Notes under the pieces: model-generated
Told to the model about the DNA's origin: nothing
The model's database searches: none
What the model saw: the letters and a program-made list of their open reading frames with translations, nothing else
Part shown: in pieces, positions 16,764 to 25,282 of the stretch
How positions within the stretch are numbered: the first letter of the stretch is position 1
How the letters are laid out: every line of letters begins with the position of its first letter
Origin: QWPN01 sp044360305
GTDB lineage: Bacteria; Planctomycetota; Planctomycetia; Pirellulales; UBA1268
Assembly (NCBI GenBank): GCA_044360305.1
Contig: JBIKKQ010000002.1
Location: 1 to 63,296 of the forward strand
DNA length: 63,296 bases
Direction: 5' to 3'
Position numbers and translations under genes: made by a program

Positions 16764-17714
16764 ATGCCCCCCTCGATTTCGTTCGTCATCCCGTTCGTCG
16801 ACGAGGAGCCGACGCTCGTCGAGCTCTGCGACCGGATCGCCGCCGCGATGCGGCCGACCGGCCGGTCGTTCGAGGTGATCCTCGTGGACGACGGCTCGCG
16901 CGACGCCGGCGCCGCGGTCGCCGCCGGGCTCGCCGTGCAGCGGCCGGGCGAGGTGCGGCTCGTCGAGCTGCGCGGCAACTTCGGCAAGAGCGCCGCCCTG
17001 GCGGCGGGATTCGAGCGGGCGGCGGGGGAGATCGTGTTCACGCTCGACGCCGACCTCCAGGACGACCCCCGGGAGATCCCCCGGTTCCTGGCGGCTCTGG
17101 CCGACGGCCTCGACGTCGTCAGCGGCTACAAGCAGACGCGGCACGACCCATGGCACAAGGTGCTTCCCTCGCGGGTCTTCAACTGGCTCGTCCGCCGGTT
17201 CACCGGCGTGCCGCTCCACGACATCAACTGCGGCTTCAAGTGCTACCGGTCCGAGGTCCTCCGCGAGGTGCGTCTGTACGGCGAACTGCACCGCTTCATC
17301 CCGGCGCTGGCCGCCATGAACCGGTTTCGCGTCGGCGAGATCGTGGTCGAGCATCACCCGCGCCGGCACGGCGTCTCGAAGTTCGGTGTCCGTCGATTCT
17401 TTCGCGGACTGATGGACCTGGTGACGGTCGCGTTCCTGCTCAAGTACCTGCGCAAGCCGCTCCACTTCTTCGGCTGGATCGGGGCCCTGGCGTTTCTCGC
17501 CGGGCTGGCGATCTGCGGCCACCTGACCGTCGTCTGGTTTTCCGGGCAGAGCATCGGTCACCGGCCCCTGCTCACGCTCGGTGTCCTGCTGCTCGTGATC
17601 GGCGTGCAGATCCTCGCCACGGGCCTGATCGCGGAACTGGTCGTGCACGTGGCGGGCGATCGGCGGCCCTACCGGGTGCGCCGCACGGTCGGCTTCGACG
17701 GCGACCGCGGCTGA
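16764..17714 (+). CDS. Family 2 glycosyltransferase (polyprenyl-phosphate mannosyl/glucosyltransferase-like)
   Basis: A 316-residue GT2 enzyme of the DPM1/GtrB type, which moves a sugar from a nucleotide donor to polyprenyl phosphate on the inner membrane. The N-terminal GT-A domain has F-V-I-P-F-V-D-E-E, I-L-V-D-D-G-S-R-D, and the metal-binding L-D-A-D-L-Q-D-D-P-R-E-I. Later come H-D-I-N-C-G-F-K-C-Y-R and R-R-H-G-V-S-K-F-G. Two membrane helices follow at about residues 230-300 (F-F-G-W-I-G-A-L-A-F-L-A-G; L-L-T-L-G-V-L-L-L-V-I-G-V-Q-I-L-A), typical of GtrB-like enzymes. The gene is bracketed by two copies of the 122-bp repeat and has no operon partner, which may mark an inserted cassette. Confidence 0.93.
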   Translation: MPPSISFVIPFVDEEPTLVELCDRIAAAMRPTGRSFEVILVDDGSRDAGAAVAAGLAVQRPGEVRLVELRGNFGKSAALAAGFERAAGEIVFTLDADLQDDPREIPRFLAALADGLDVVSGYKQTRHDPWHKVLPSRVFNWLVRRFTGVPLHDINCGFKCYRSEVLREVRLYGELHRFIPALAAMNRFRVGEIVVEHHPRRHGVSKFGVRRFFRGLMDLVTVAFLLKYLRKPLHFFGWIGALAFLAGLAICGHLTVVWFSGQSIGHRPLLTLGVLLLVIGVQILATGLIAELVVHVAGDRRPYRVRRTVGFDGDRG

Positions 17715-17782
17715 CGCGGCGTCGGGCTGAGTTGCGTTGGGATAGGCATTTGCTGGCCGCCGGCCGGGGTTGTCCGTGCCCC

Positions 17783-17903
17783 GCTCGCCGGACGTTCGCT
17801 CCGGACATCCTGTCCTACGCTCACTCCATGCTGCCTGCGCTCCGCCGTCCCGGCTGCGCTGGCCAGCAAGGCCGGCTCGCAGGGCACGGGCAACCCCTCA
17901 CGC
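17783..17903 (+). repeat. Dispersed ~122-bp repeat, copy 2
   Basis: A second copy of the repeat at 16515-16636, 1268 bases downstream in direct orientation, in the 271-base gap between the convergent GT2 and GAPDH genes. Similarity becomes weaker but may continue to about 17956 (AACGGGACGGG against TCGGGACGG at 16690). Confidence 0.75.
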
Positions 17904-17985
17904 GCCCAACTGGGCATGCGCACGACCTCGCCCGGAGCGCCCAACGGGACGGGCATTCACAGGAACAGCGCGACTGGCTGGCCGA

Positions 17986-19002
<1,017 letters not shown>

Positions 19003-19051
19003 GACGAGACTCCTGGGGGTGAAACGGGGAAAAACCCGGGCGGGGCGGCGG

Positions 19052-19081
19052 AATATACACCGGCCGGCGGCGTCGGCTCAA
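19052..19081 (-). promoter_or_regulatory. Sigma70 promoter for gap
   Basis: On the minus strand, TTGAGC (19076-19081), an 18-base spacer and TATATT (19052-19057). Transcription would begin near 19045, giving a leader of about 43 bases containing the AGGAG site of the GTG start. Confidence 0.7.
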
Positions 19082-19149
19082 TCGGGTGCCCGGACAGGCC
19101 GGGCCCGGCCCCGAACCGGCCGGTTTTGCTAGGCTGTTTCGACTCTCCC

Positions 19150-19839
19150 ATGACCACGCCTGTCATCGAACTCCACGACGTCCGCAAGTCGTTCGCCCTG
19201 CCCGGTGGGGAGACCGTGGACGTGCTCGACGTCCCCGCGTTCAGCGTCGCCGCGGGTGAGCAGTGCGCCCTCGAGGGGCCGAGCGGATCGGGCAAATCGA
19301 CGCTCCTGCACGTCATCGCCGGGATCCTCCGGCCCGACGCCGGCCGCGTCCTCGTCGAGGGCCGCGACATCTGCCGGCTGCCGGAGGCGAGCCGCGACCG
19401 GATCCGCGCCGACAAGATCGGCCTCGTGTTCCAGCAGTTCAATCTCCTGCCCGGGTTCACGGCGCTCGACAACGTGCTGGTGGCGATGTCGTTCGGCTCG
19501 GCCCGGCCCGACCGGCGCCGCGCGACCGGCCTGCTCGCCGCCGTCGGCCTCGGCCACCGACTCCACCACCGGCCGGCCGAACTCTCGATCGGCCAGCAGC
19601 AGCGGGTGGCGGTGGCCCGGGCGCTGGCCAACCGGCCGCGGGCGATCCTTGCCGACGAGCCGACCGCCAGCGTTGATGCCGCCCATCAGGCGCAGGTCAT
19701 CGACCTGCTGCAGACGACCTGCGCCGAGCAGGGGGTGGCCCTGCTCGTCGTGACCCACGCCCCCGAGGTCGCGGGCCGGTTTCCACGCCGGCTCCGGCTC
19801 GAGGAGTTCAACCGGGCCGCGGAGGTAGGTCGGCCATGA
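19150..19839 (+). CDS. ABC transporter ATP-binding protein (LolD/MacB-like)
   Basis: A 229-residue ABC ATPase of the LolD/MacB/FtsE type. It has Walker A G-P-S-G-S-G-K-S-T (43-51), Q-loop V-F-Q-Q-F-N-L-L, signature L-S-I-G-Q-Q-Q-R, Walker B A-I-L-A-D-E-P-T and the switch V-V-T-H. The signature has Ile where the standard LSGGQ has Gly; LSxGQ variants occur in functional proteins. It energises the FtsX-like permease encoded next, whose ATG overlaps this stop by four bases. These type VII ABC systems pull on envelope substrates rather than carry them through the membrane. A TAGGCT box at 19130-19135 lies 14 bases before the ATG and suggests a very short leader. Confidence 0.93.
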   Translation: MTTPVIELHDVRKSFALPGGETVDVLDVPAFSVAAGEQCALEGPSGSGKSTLLHVIAGILRPDAGRVLVEGRDICRLPEASRDRIRADKIGLVFQQFNLLPGFTALDNVLVAMSFGSARPDRRRATGLLAAVGLGHRLHHRPAELSIGQQQRVAVARALANRPRAILADEPTASVDAAHQAQVIDLLQTTCAEQGVALLVVTHAPEVAGRFPRRLRLEEFNRAAEVGRP

Positions 19840-21170
19840 GCATCTTCGGCATCGCCTGGCGGAGCATCCGGCAGCGGGCGCTGACCAGCGGCCTGACGAT
19901 GCTCTCGTTGGCGCTGTGCGTCGCCCTCGTCGTCGCCACGCTCGTGACCGCGGGTCTCGTGCGCCGGACCTTCGCGTCGGGCACGGGCCTCGGCTACAAC
20001 ATGATCGTGGGGGCGAAGGGGAGCCCGCTCCAGCTGGTGCTCAACAGCGTCTACTACGTCAGCAAGCCGATCGAGAACATTCCCTGGAGCTTCTACGAGG
20101 AGTTCCTGCCGGCCTCGGGACGGGCTGACGGCCGCGACGGCCGCTACGCCGGCAGCGTGCAGACGGCGGTGCCGATCTGCATGGGGGACTATTACCGCGG
20201 CTACCGCGTCGTGGGCACCAACGCCGCCTACTTCGACCGGCTCACGCCCGTCAGCGGCCGGCCGTTCCGGTTCGCTGCGGGGGGCAACTTCCGCGACAAC
20301 GACTTCTTCGCCGGTGTCGTCGGGGCCACCGTGGCGGAGAGCCTCGGCCTCCGGGTCGGGGACACCTTCGCCCCGACCCACGGCGCCGACGACGGCGCGG
20401 AGCACGATCCGTTTCGCGTCGTGGGGATTCTCGACCGCACCGGCACGCCGGTCGATCGCGGCGTGTTCGTCAACATGGAGGGCTTCTATCTCCAGGAGGG
20501 GCACGCCAAGCCGCTGGCGGACGCGGACACCGAGTCCGGCGCCGGCCCGGCCCCTCCGCCCCCGCTCCCCTCGGGCTCCGCCGGCCAGCCCGCGCCCCTG
20601 CCGCTGGCGCAGCGCGAGGTGACCGCGATCCTCGTGGCCACCTCGTCGCCCCCCGGCCTGCCGGCGGAACTGACCGCCATGGGACTGCGGACGGCGATCA
20701 ACGAGGGCCGCGACGGCCAGGCGGAGTCCCCGCTGCGGGTCGTCAGCGAGCTCTTCGACCTGTTCGTCCGCCCCCTCGAGCTCCTGCTTCTGCTCGTGAC
20801 GGCGCTCGTCGTGCTCGTCTCCGCGATCGGTATCCTCGTGAGTATGGTCGGCTCGGCGCTGGAACGCAGCCGCGACGTGGCGGTGATGCGGGCCCTGGGG
20901 GCGCGGCGGACGCACGTCCTCGCGGCGGTGCTCGTCGAGGCCCTGCTGCTGGCCGTGGGGGGCGGGCTCGCCGGCTGGGTGTTGGGCCACCTGATCGTGG
21001 CCGGCATCGGGCCCTGGATCACCAGGCACACCGGTGTGGCGGTGGGGCTGCTCTCGGCGGCCCCGCTGCAGGAACTGCTCCTCGTGCCGTTCATGATCGG
21101 GGTGGCGATCCTGGCCGGCATTCTTCCGGCTCTCGCGGCCTACCGCACCGACGTCGCCAAGTGGCTCTGA
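19836..21170 (+). CDS. FtsX/MacB-type ABC permease
   Basis: A 444-residue membrane protein with the four-helix FtsX topology: one helix at about 15-40, a large periplasmic domain (about 45-300) and three helices in the last 140 residues. The periplasmic part shows MacB-like motifs (V-V-G-T-N-A-A-Y-F, then F-F-A-G-V-V-G-A-T-V-A-E-S-L-G-L-R-V-G-D). The C-terminal part has R-S-R-D-V-A-V-M-R-A-L-G-A-R-R, the coupling segment typical of the FtsX family. A low-complexity insert rich in Pro/Ala/Gly lies near residues 230-260. It works with the ABC ATPase just upstream. The next three genes encode exported proteins that could be its partners. Confidence 0.9.
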   Translation: MSIFGIAWRSIRQRALTSGLTMLSLALCVALVVATLVTAGLVRRTFASGTGLGYNMIVGAKGSPLQLVLNSVYYVSKPIENIPWSFYEEFLPASGRADGRDGRYAGSVQTAVPICMGDYYRGYRVVGTNAAYFDRLTPVSGRPFRFAAGGNFRDNDFFAGVVGATVAESLGLRVGDTFAPTHGADDGAEHDPFRVVGILDRTGTPVDRGVFVNMEGFYLQEGHAKPLADADTESGAGPAPPPPLPSGSAGQPAPLPLAQREVTAILVATSSPPGLPAELTAMGLRTAINEGRDGQAESPLRVVSELFDLFVRPLELLLLLVTALVVLVSAIGILVSMVGSALERSRDVAVMRALGARRTHVLAAVLVEALLLAVGGGLAGWVLGHLIVAGIGPWITRHTGVAVGLLSAAPLQELLLVPFMIGVAILAGILPALAAYRTDVAKWL

Positions 21171-21188
21171 CACCGGCGGCGGTTGGCG

Positions 21189-21218
21189 TTGCCCGTCGGC
21201 GTTGCCGGCCGCTAGAAT
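21189..21218 (+). promoter_or_regulatory. Promoter giving a leaderless mRNA
   Basis: TTGCCC (21189-21194), an 18-base spacer and TAGAAT (21213-21218), followed by six bases and then the ATG at 21225. The predicted +1 falls on the start codon itself. Confidence 0.6.
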
Positions 21219-21224
21219 TTCGGC

Positions 21225-22769
21225 ATGAGTCAGCTGCGGGTGTCTCTCCTGATCCGCCTCGCCGTGCTCGTCGTGGCCGGCGCCGCGGCCGTGCCGGCCC
21301 GGGCCTGCCCGTTCTGTTCGGCGGTCTCCCTGACCTTTGCACAGGAGATCGAGCAGAGCCAGGCGGCGGTGATCGCCCGGCTCGTCGAGCCGCCGCCGGC
21401 CGGGGCCCTCAAGCCGGCCGCCGACGGCCCGCTGCCCAAGGGGAAGTTTCGCGTCGAGCACGTGCTCAAGGGGGCGAACCTCGTCGCCGACGCCGGGCAC
21501 GAGGGGCCCGAGGGGAAGCCGGTCGAGGCGATCATGCTCGACGACAAGCCGGTCGGCGGACTGTTCCTGCTGTTCGGCATCGAGCCGCCGCAGCTGGTGT
21601 GGTCGAGCCCGATCAAGGTCAGCGACCGGGCGATGGCCTACCTGAAAAAACTCGAGTCGCTTCCCGCCAAGGGGCCCGACCGGCTGGCCTTCTTCCAGGA
21701 GCATCTCGAGGACGCCGATGATCCGCTGGCCCGCGACGCCTACGACGAGTTCGCGATCGCGCCCTACGAGGACGTTCGCGGACTCAAGGACCGGATGGAC
21801 CCGGCCCGGCTGCTGTCGTGGATCGAGAACCCGAAGGTCCAGGCCAACCGGCGCCGGCTCTACGCCACGATGCTCGGCGTCTGCGGCGGCGACCGCGAGG
21901 CCGGCCGGATCAGGCTGATCCTCGAGGGCGTGGGCCGCGACGGGCAGAAACTCGACCCCGAGCAGGCCGAGGTTCGCAGCGGGCTCGACGCCCTGATCGC
22001 CTGCTACGTCACGCTCGTCGGCCCGGGGGCGCTCGATCTCGTCGATCGACTGTTTCTCGACCGGCGCGGCCGCGACGTTCCCTTCGCCGAGACCTATGCC
22101 GCGGTGATGGCCCTGCGGTTCCTCGGGGAGGAGTCGGACGCGGTGCCCCGCGAGCGTCTCCTGCAATCGCTCCGGCTCCTGCTCCAGGAGCCGAAACTGG
22201 CCGACCTCGTCGTCGCCGACCTCGCCCGCTGGAAGGACTGGTCGGTCGTGCCGCAGCTCGTCGCCATCTTCAAGGACGCCAAGGACGACAACATCTTCGT
22301 CCGCGAGCCGATCGTGAACTTCCTCCGCGCCTGCCCGCTCCCCGAGGCCGCCGCCGCGATCCCGGAACTGGAGAAGATCGACCCCGAAGCGGTCCGCCGG
22401 GCGACGACGCTGGCCGGCCTCACCGGGGCGTTCGCGCCGGCCCCCAAGGCCGGCAGCAGCGACGATTCCGAGGACGAGGCCGGGGGGCCGCAACCGGCGC
22501 CCGAGCGCGATCTCAACGAGGCGGAAACCGCGTCGCAGTCCGAGCCGGCCGGCGGGGCCGGTGACGACGCCCTCCTTGCACAGCAGGTTGTGCCGGTGAA
22601 GGCCGACGAGGAGCCGACCGACCGGGAGCCCGATGCCGCGGCCGCCGTCCCGGCCACCGGGGCCGACAAGCGCTGGCTGTGGCTGATCTGGGCAGCGGCC
22701 GTGGCGGCCGTCGCGTTGGTCTCGCGGGCCGCCCTGCGGGGCGGCGGAGCCGGCCCGATCGCGCGGTAG
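21225..22769 (+). CDS. Secreted CPFC-motif protein with C-terminal anchor, function unknown
   Basis: A 514-residue protein: signal peptide to about residue 26 (ending A-R-A), immediately followed by C-P-F-C, a ~380-residue helical domain that looks like degenerate HEAT-type repeats, an acidic Pro-rich linker (about 405-480), a membrane helix (W-L-W-L-I-W-A-A-A-V-A-A-V-A-L-V) and a short basic tail. A clear paralogue is at 27405-28565: both share C-P-F-C, a D-E-F-A-I-A-P/T-E-F-G-L-A-P block and a C-terminal block ending in A-C-P-L-P. The CPFC pair at the mature N-terminus could be a disulfide, haem or metal site. Likely downstream partner of the ABC/FtsX genes; no function is known to me. Confidence 0.75.
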   Translation: MSQLRVSLLIRLAVLVVAGAAAVPARACPFCSAVSLTFAQEIEQSQAAVIARLVEPPPAGALKPAADGPLPKGKFRVEHVLKGANLVADAGHEGPEGKPVEAIMLDDKPVGGLFLLFGIEPPQLVWSSPIKVSDRAMAYLKKLESLPAKGPDRLAFFQEHLEDADDPLARDAYDEFAIAPYEDVRGLKDRMDPARLLSWIENPKVQANRRRLYATMLGVCGGDREAGRIRLILEGVGRDGQKLDPEQAEVRSGLDALIACYVTLVGPGALDLVDRLFLDRRGRDVPFAETYAAVMALRFLGEESDAVPRERLLQSLRLLLQEPKLADLVVADLARWKDWSVVPQLVAIFKDAKDDNIFVREPIVNFLRACPLPEAAAAIPELEKIDPEAVRRATTLAGLTGAFAPAPKAGSSDDSEDEAGGPQPAPERDLNEAETASQSEPAGGAGDDALLAQQVVPVKADEEPTDREPDAAAAVPATGADKRWLWLIWAAAVAAVALVSRAALRGGGAGPIAR

Positions 22770-22820
22770 AATCGGGGCGTCTGCCACCGCCCCTTGCCTG
22801 ACCACACCCGAGTGTGCCCC

Positions 22821-23531
22821 ATGTCCGCCGCCACCGGCTCCCCCGGCCTGTTCGACGCGCCGCTCGGCGCCAGCGGCGGTCGGCGCGACTCCGACGCCGC
22901 CGACGGCTACCGTTCCCTGTCGGGCGCGGCGATCGCCGCCGGGGTCATCTCCCTGCTCGCGCCGCTGGCGTTTCTCGACTGGTGGCTGCTCGTCCTGCCG
23001 GTCGTCGGCATGGTGCTGGGGGGCGTCGCGCTGCGGGACATCGCCCGGCGTCCCGACGTGCTCGCCGGCCGCGGCCTGGCGGTCGCGGCCGTCGGCATCG
23101 GGGCCGCGATGTTTCTCGGCGGACTCGTGTGGCAAATGCGGAGCTACGCGGCGGAACTCCCCCCCGGGTTCATGCGGATGAACTACGCCATGCTCCAGCC
23201 CCTGCCTGGTGATCCGGCGGACCTGATTCCGGAGTCGGCGGTCGCCCTCGACGGCCGCGACGTGCTGCTCAAGGGCTACATCTATCCCCCCGATCCGCCC
23301 AAGCCGAACGGAACCAGCGAGTTCCTCCTCTGCCGCGACCAGGGGGAGTGCTGCTTCGGCGGCCAGCCCAAGATCAGCGACCGTGTGCTGGTGAAGCTGG
23401 CCGACGGCGCGACGATCCACTTCTCACCGCGGTTGACCAAGGTGGCCGGGCGGTTCGCCGTCCGGCCGGTCGCCACGACGGATGTCAGCGGCGGCGTGCT
23501 CTACCACATCGAAGGCGCCCGTCTGCGCTGA
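22821..23531 (+). CDS. Membrane protein: DUF4190-like helices plus DUF3299-like domain
   Basis: About 236 residues. Two or three hydrophobic helices (about 35-105) with the G-x2-L-G-x4-R-D-I-A pattern of DUF4190 proteins are followed by an extracytoplasmic DUF3299-like domain: V-L-L-K-G-Y-I-Y-P, then F-L-L-C-R-D-Q-G-E-C-C-F-G-G and V-A-G-R-F-A-V-R-P. The C-C-F-G motif and the strand pattern recur in the next gene. I took the ATG at 22821 since an earlier Met (22794) adds nine residues of no clear use. The TAG stop of the previous gene forms part of a TAGAAT box (22767-22772) that could be an internal promoter. Confidence 0.7.
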   Translation: MSAATGSPGLFDAPLGASGGRRDSDAADGYRSLSGAAIAAGVISLLAPLAFLDWWLLVLPVVGMVLGGVALRDIARRPDVLAGRGLAVAAVGIGAAMFLGGLVWQMRSYAAELPPGFMRMNYAMLQPLPGDPADLIPESAVALDGRDVLLKGYIYPPDPPKPNGTSEFLLCRDQGECCFGGQPKISDRVLVKLADGATIHFSPRLTKVAGRFAVRPVATTDVSGGVLYHIEGARLR

Positions 23532-23545
23532 TCACGAGGACCGGG

Positions 23546-24106
23546 ATGCGGCGAGCGTCGTGCAGGGTGTGGGTCGTCGTGGTCCTCGGCCTCGTCGGCT
23601 GCGGCGGCCCGCGACCGACCGTGCCCGACCAGTCGCGGCCTGCGCCGGCCGTGCCGCCCGCTCCGGGCATCGAGTCGCCGGCTCCGGCCGCCCGGCAGCC
23701 TGAGCAGCCGCCTGGTCGGGAGTTGGCCCGGGAGCCGGCGCTGGAGATCACGTTCGACGACATCAAGCTCGACATGAAGAAGGGGGATCCGTTCACCCGC
23801 GACCTGCTTCCCAAGCGCGTGACGGAACTGGAACGTCGGCCGGTGCGGATTCGCGGCTACATCCTGCCCAGTTTCCAGCAGACCGGGATCACGCAGTTCG
23901 TGCTGGTGCGCGACAACCAGGAGTGCTGCTTCGGTCCCGGCGCGGCGCTCCACGACTGCATCGTGGTCCGGATGCGACCCGGCAGGAGCACGACCTTCTC
24001 GGTCCGGCCGGTGGCCGTAGCGGGCACGTTCCGGCTCGACGAGTTGCGCGGGCCGGACGGCAAGCATCTCGCGATCTACGCCCTCGACGGCGACGAGGTC
24101 CGGTAG
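23546..24106 (+). CDS. DUF3299-like lipoprotein
   Basis: A 186-residue lipoprotein with signal peptide and lipobox G-L-V-G-C-G, a Pro/Ala linker (about 25-65) and a DUF3299-like domain: R-I-R-G-Y-I-L-P-S-F-Q-Q-T-G-I, then F-V-L-V-R-D-N-Q-E-C-C-F-G-P-G and F-S-V-R-P-V-A-V-A-G-T-F. The domain repeats that of the preceding gene, so the two arose by duplication and differ only in how they are anchored. In gamma-proteobacteria DUF3299 proteins are encoded next to ABC/FtsX genes and have been linked to zinc-controlled operons; a metal-related role here is an inference. The Cys pair and acidic residues are candidate ligands. Confidence 0.75.
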   Translation: MRRASCRVWVVVVLGLVGCGGPRPTVPDQSRPAPAVPPAPGIESPAPAARQPEQPPGRELAREPALEITFDDIKLDMKKGDPFTRDLLPKRVTELERRPVRIRGYILPSFQQTGITQFVLVRDNQECCFGPGAALHDCIVVRMRPGRSTTFSVRPVAVAGTFRLDELRGPDGKHLAIYALDGDEVR

Positions 24107-24239
24107 GGGGCGGTCGCGATCGGCGAGGCCCTCGGCCCAACCCGCCGGCGGACGGCAGAAGTCTCGTCGCTGAGGCAAGATCGCCTCACGCTCCTCGAGC
24201 TTCCGCCGATCCGCCGGCTCCGAGAGTGGCAATAACCGT

Positions 24240-24368
24240 GCAAGCATCGCTTGCGTGGGAGCCGGGCTCTGCCCGGCGACCGTAAGGCGGAGCAGACGCT
24301 TTGTCGGCTGCGACGGCGCGAAGGCCAGCAAGCCGGAGCAGACGCTATGTCGGCTGCGACGGCGCGAA
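24240..24368 (+). repeat. Two hairpins and a 34-bp direct repeat
   Basis: In the 372-base gap 24107-24478: a GCAAGC-ATC-GCTTGC hairpin (24240-24254), a GCCGGG-CTCTG-CCCGGC hairpin (24261-24277), and two nearly exact 34-base direct repeats starting GGAGCAGACGCT (24289-24322 and 24335-24368, 46 bases apart, one mismatch). The combination resembles a dispersed intergenic palindromic element. No ORF is evident; a promoter for the next gene follows. Confidence 0.7.
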
Positions 24369-24381
24369 AATCGCCGCAAAA

Positions 24382-24411
24382 TTCACTCTAGCGGCGCCGG
24401 CTTGGTATCAT
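24382..24411 (+). promoter_or_regulatory. Candidate promoter for DUF4239-SBP-AIM24 operon
   Basis: TTCACT (24382-24387), an 18-base spacer and TATCAT (24406-24411) with an upstream TTGG. Predicted leader is about 60 bases. It directly follows the direct repeats at 24289-24368, which could influence it. Confidence 0.45.
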
Positions 24412-24478
24412 CCTCCCGCGGCGTGGCGGCCCGCGGCGGGCCGCGTTGCATCCACGCCGCTGCCGTTGCGAGATTCCG

Positions 24479-25282
24479 ATGCTCCCCTCGGTCGAAGATT
24501 TCTACTGGCTCTACGACCTGCCGACGTTGAAGGCGACGGGGCTGTTCGTCCTGGCCTTCGTCGGCTTCTACTGGGTCGGGTCGATTTTCTTTCGCCCCTT
24601 GTTGCGGCAGTTCGTCCGCAATACGCCGGGCCAGAACGACATCGTCGGCTACGTGCTCTCCTGCTTCTGCGTGTTCTACGGCCTGCTCCTCGGCCTGATC
24701 GCCGTCACCGCCTACCAGAACGTCTCCGACGCCGGCCAAAACGTGACCCGCGAGGCGGCCGCGCTGTCGGCGCTCTACGAGGACATCTCCCGCTATCCGG
24801 AGCCGCACGGCCAGAACCTGCGCTGGCTGCTCCGCGACTACACCCGCTACGTGATCAACTACGCCTGGCCGCTGCAGCGTGAGGGCATCGTCCCCGAGGA
24901 GGGCACGATCCGGGCGGAGGCATTTCACGAAAAATTGCTCGAGTTCCAGCCGCGGACGCCGGCCGAGGAGATCGTTCACGCCGAGGCCCTGCGGCAGTTC
25001 AACAACTTCCTCGAAGCCCGGCGGATGCGGCTGTATTCGGTCAACTCCTCGCTGCCGCCGTCGATGTGGTACGTGATGCTGCTCGGGGCCGTGCTCAACA
25101 TGGCGATCTGCTGGCTGTTCGACATGAGGTTCATCACCCAGCTCGTGCTCGGCGGGATCCTCGCCGCCTACCTGGGCGTGATGATGCACCTGATCTTCGA
25201 CATGAACCAGCCGTTCCGCGGCGACGTCAGCATCACGGCGGAGCCGTTCGAGGTTCTCTACAAGCGGATGAACGAGGAATGA
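24479..25282 (+). CDS. DUF4239 membrane protein, second copy
   Basis: A 267-residue membrane protein: hydrophobic helices at about 18-40 and 60-85 (S-C-F-C-V-F-Y-G-L-L-L-G-L-I-A-V), a helical polar region (about 90-195), then helices at about 195-215 and 220-245. The pattern is that of DUF4239 and matches the protein at 8348-9169, including the T-A-E-P-F-E-V tail near the C-terminus compared with S-A-R-P-F-E-I there. The stop overlaps the next gene's ATG as ATGA, so it is translationally coupled with an orphan substrate-binding protein. The polar middle domain could face the cytoplasm or periplasm; topology is not certain. Confidence 0.8.
   Translation: MLPSVEDFYWLYDLPTLKATGLFVLAFVGFYWVGSIFFRPLLRQFVRNTPGQNDIVGYVLSCFCVFYGLLLGLIAVTAYQNVSDAGQNVTREAAALSALYEDISRYPEPHGQNLRWLLRDYTRYVINYAWPLQREGIVPEEGTIRAEAFHEKLLEFQPRTPAEEIVHAEALRQFNNFLEARRMRLYSVNSSLPPSMWYVMLLGAVLNMAICWLFDMRFITQLVLGGILAAYLGVMMHLIFDMNQPFRGDVSITAEPFEVLYKRMNEE

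Noticed and set aside
19686..23420. A 1244-codon open frame on the minus strand
   Set aside because: It is antisense to the ABC ATPase end, permease, CPFC protein and DUF4190/DUF3299 genes, has His/Arg/Gly-rich nonsense composition and arises from high third-position GC.
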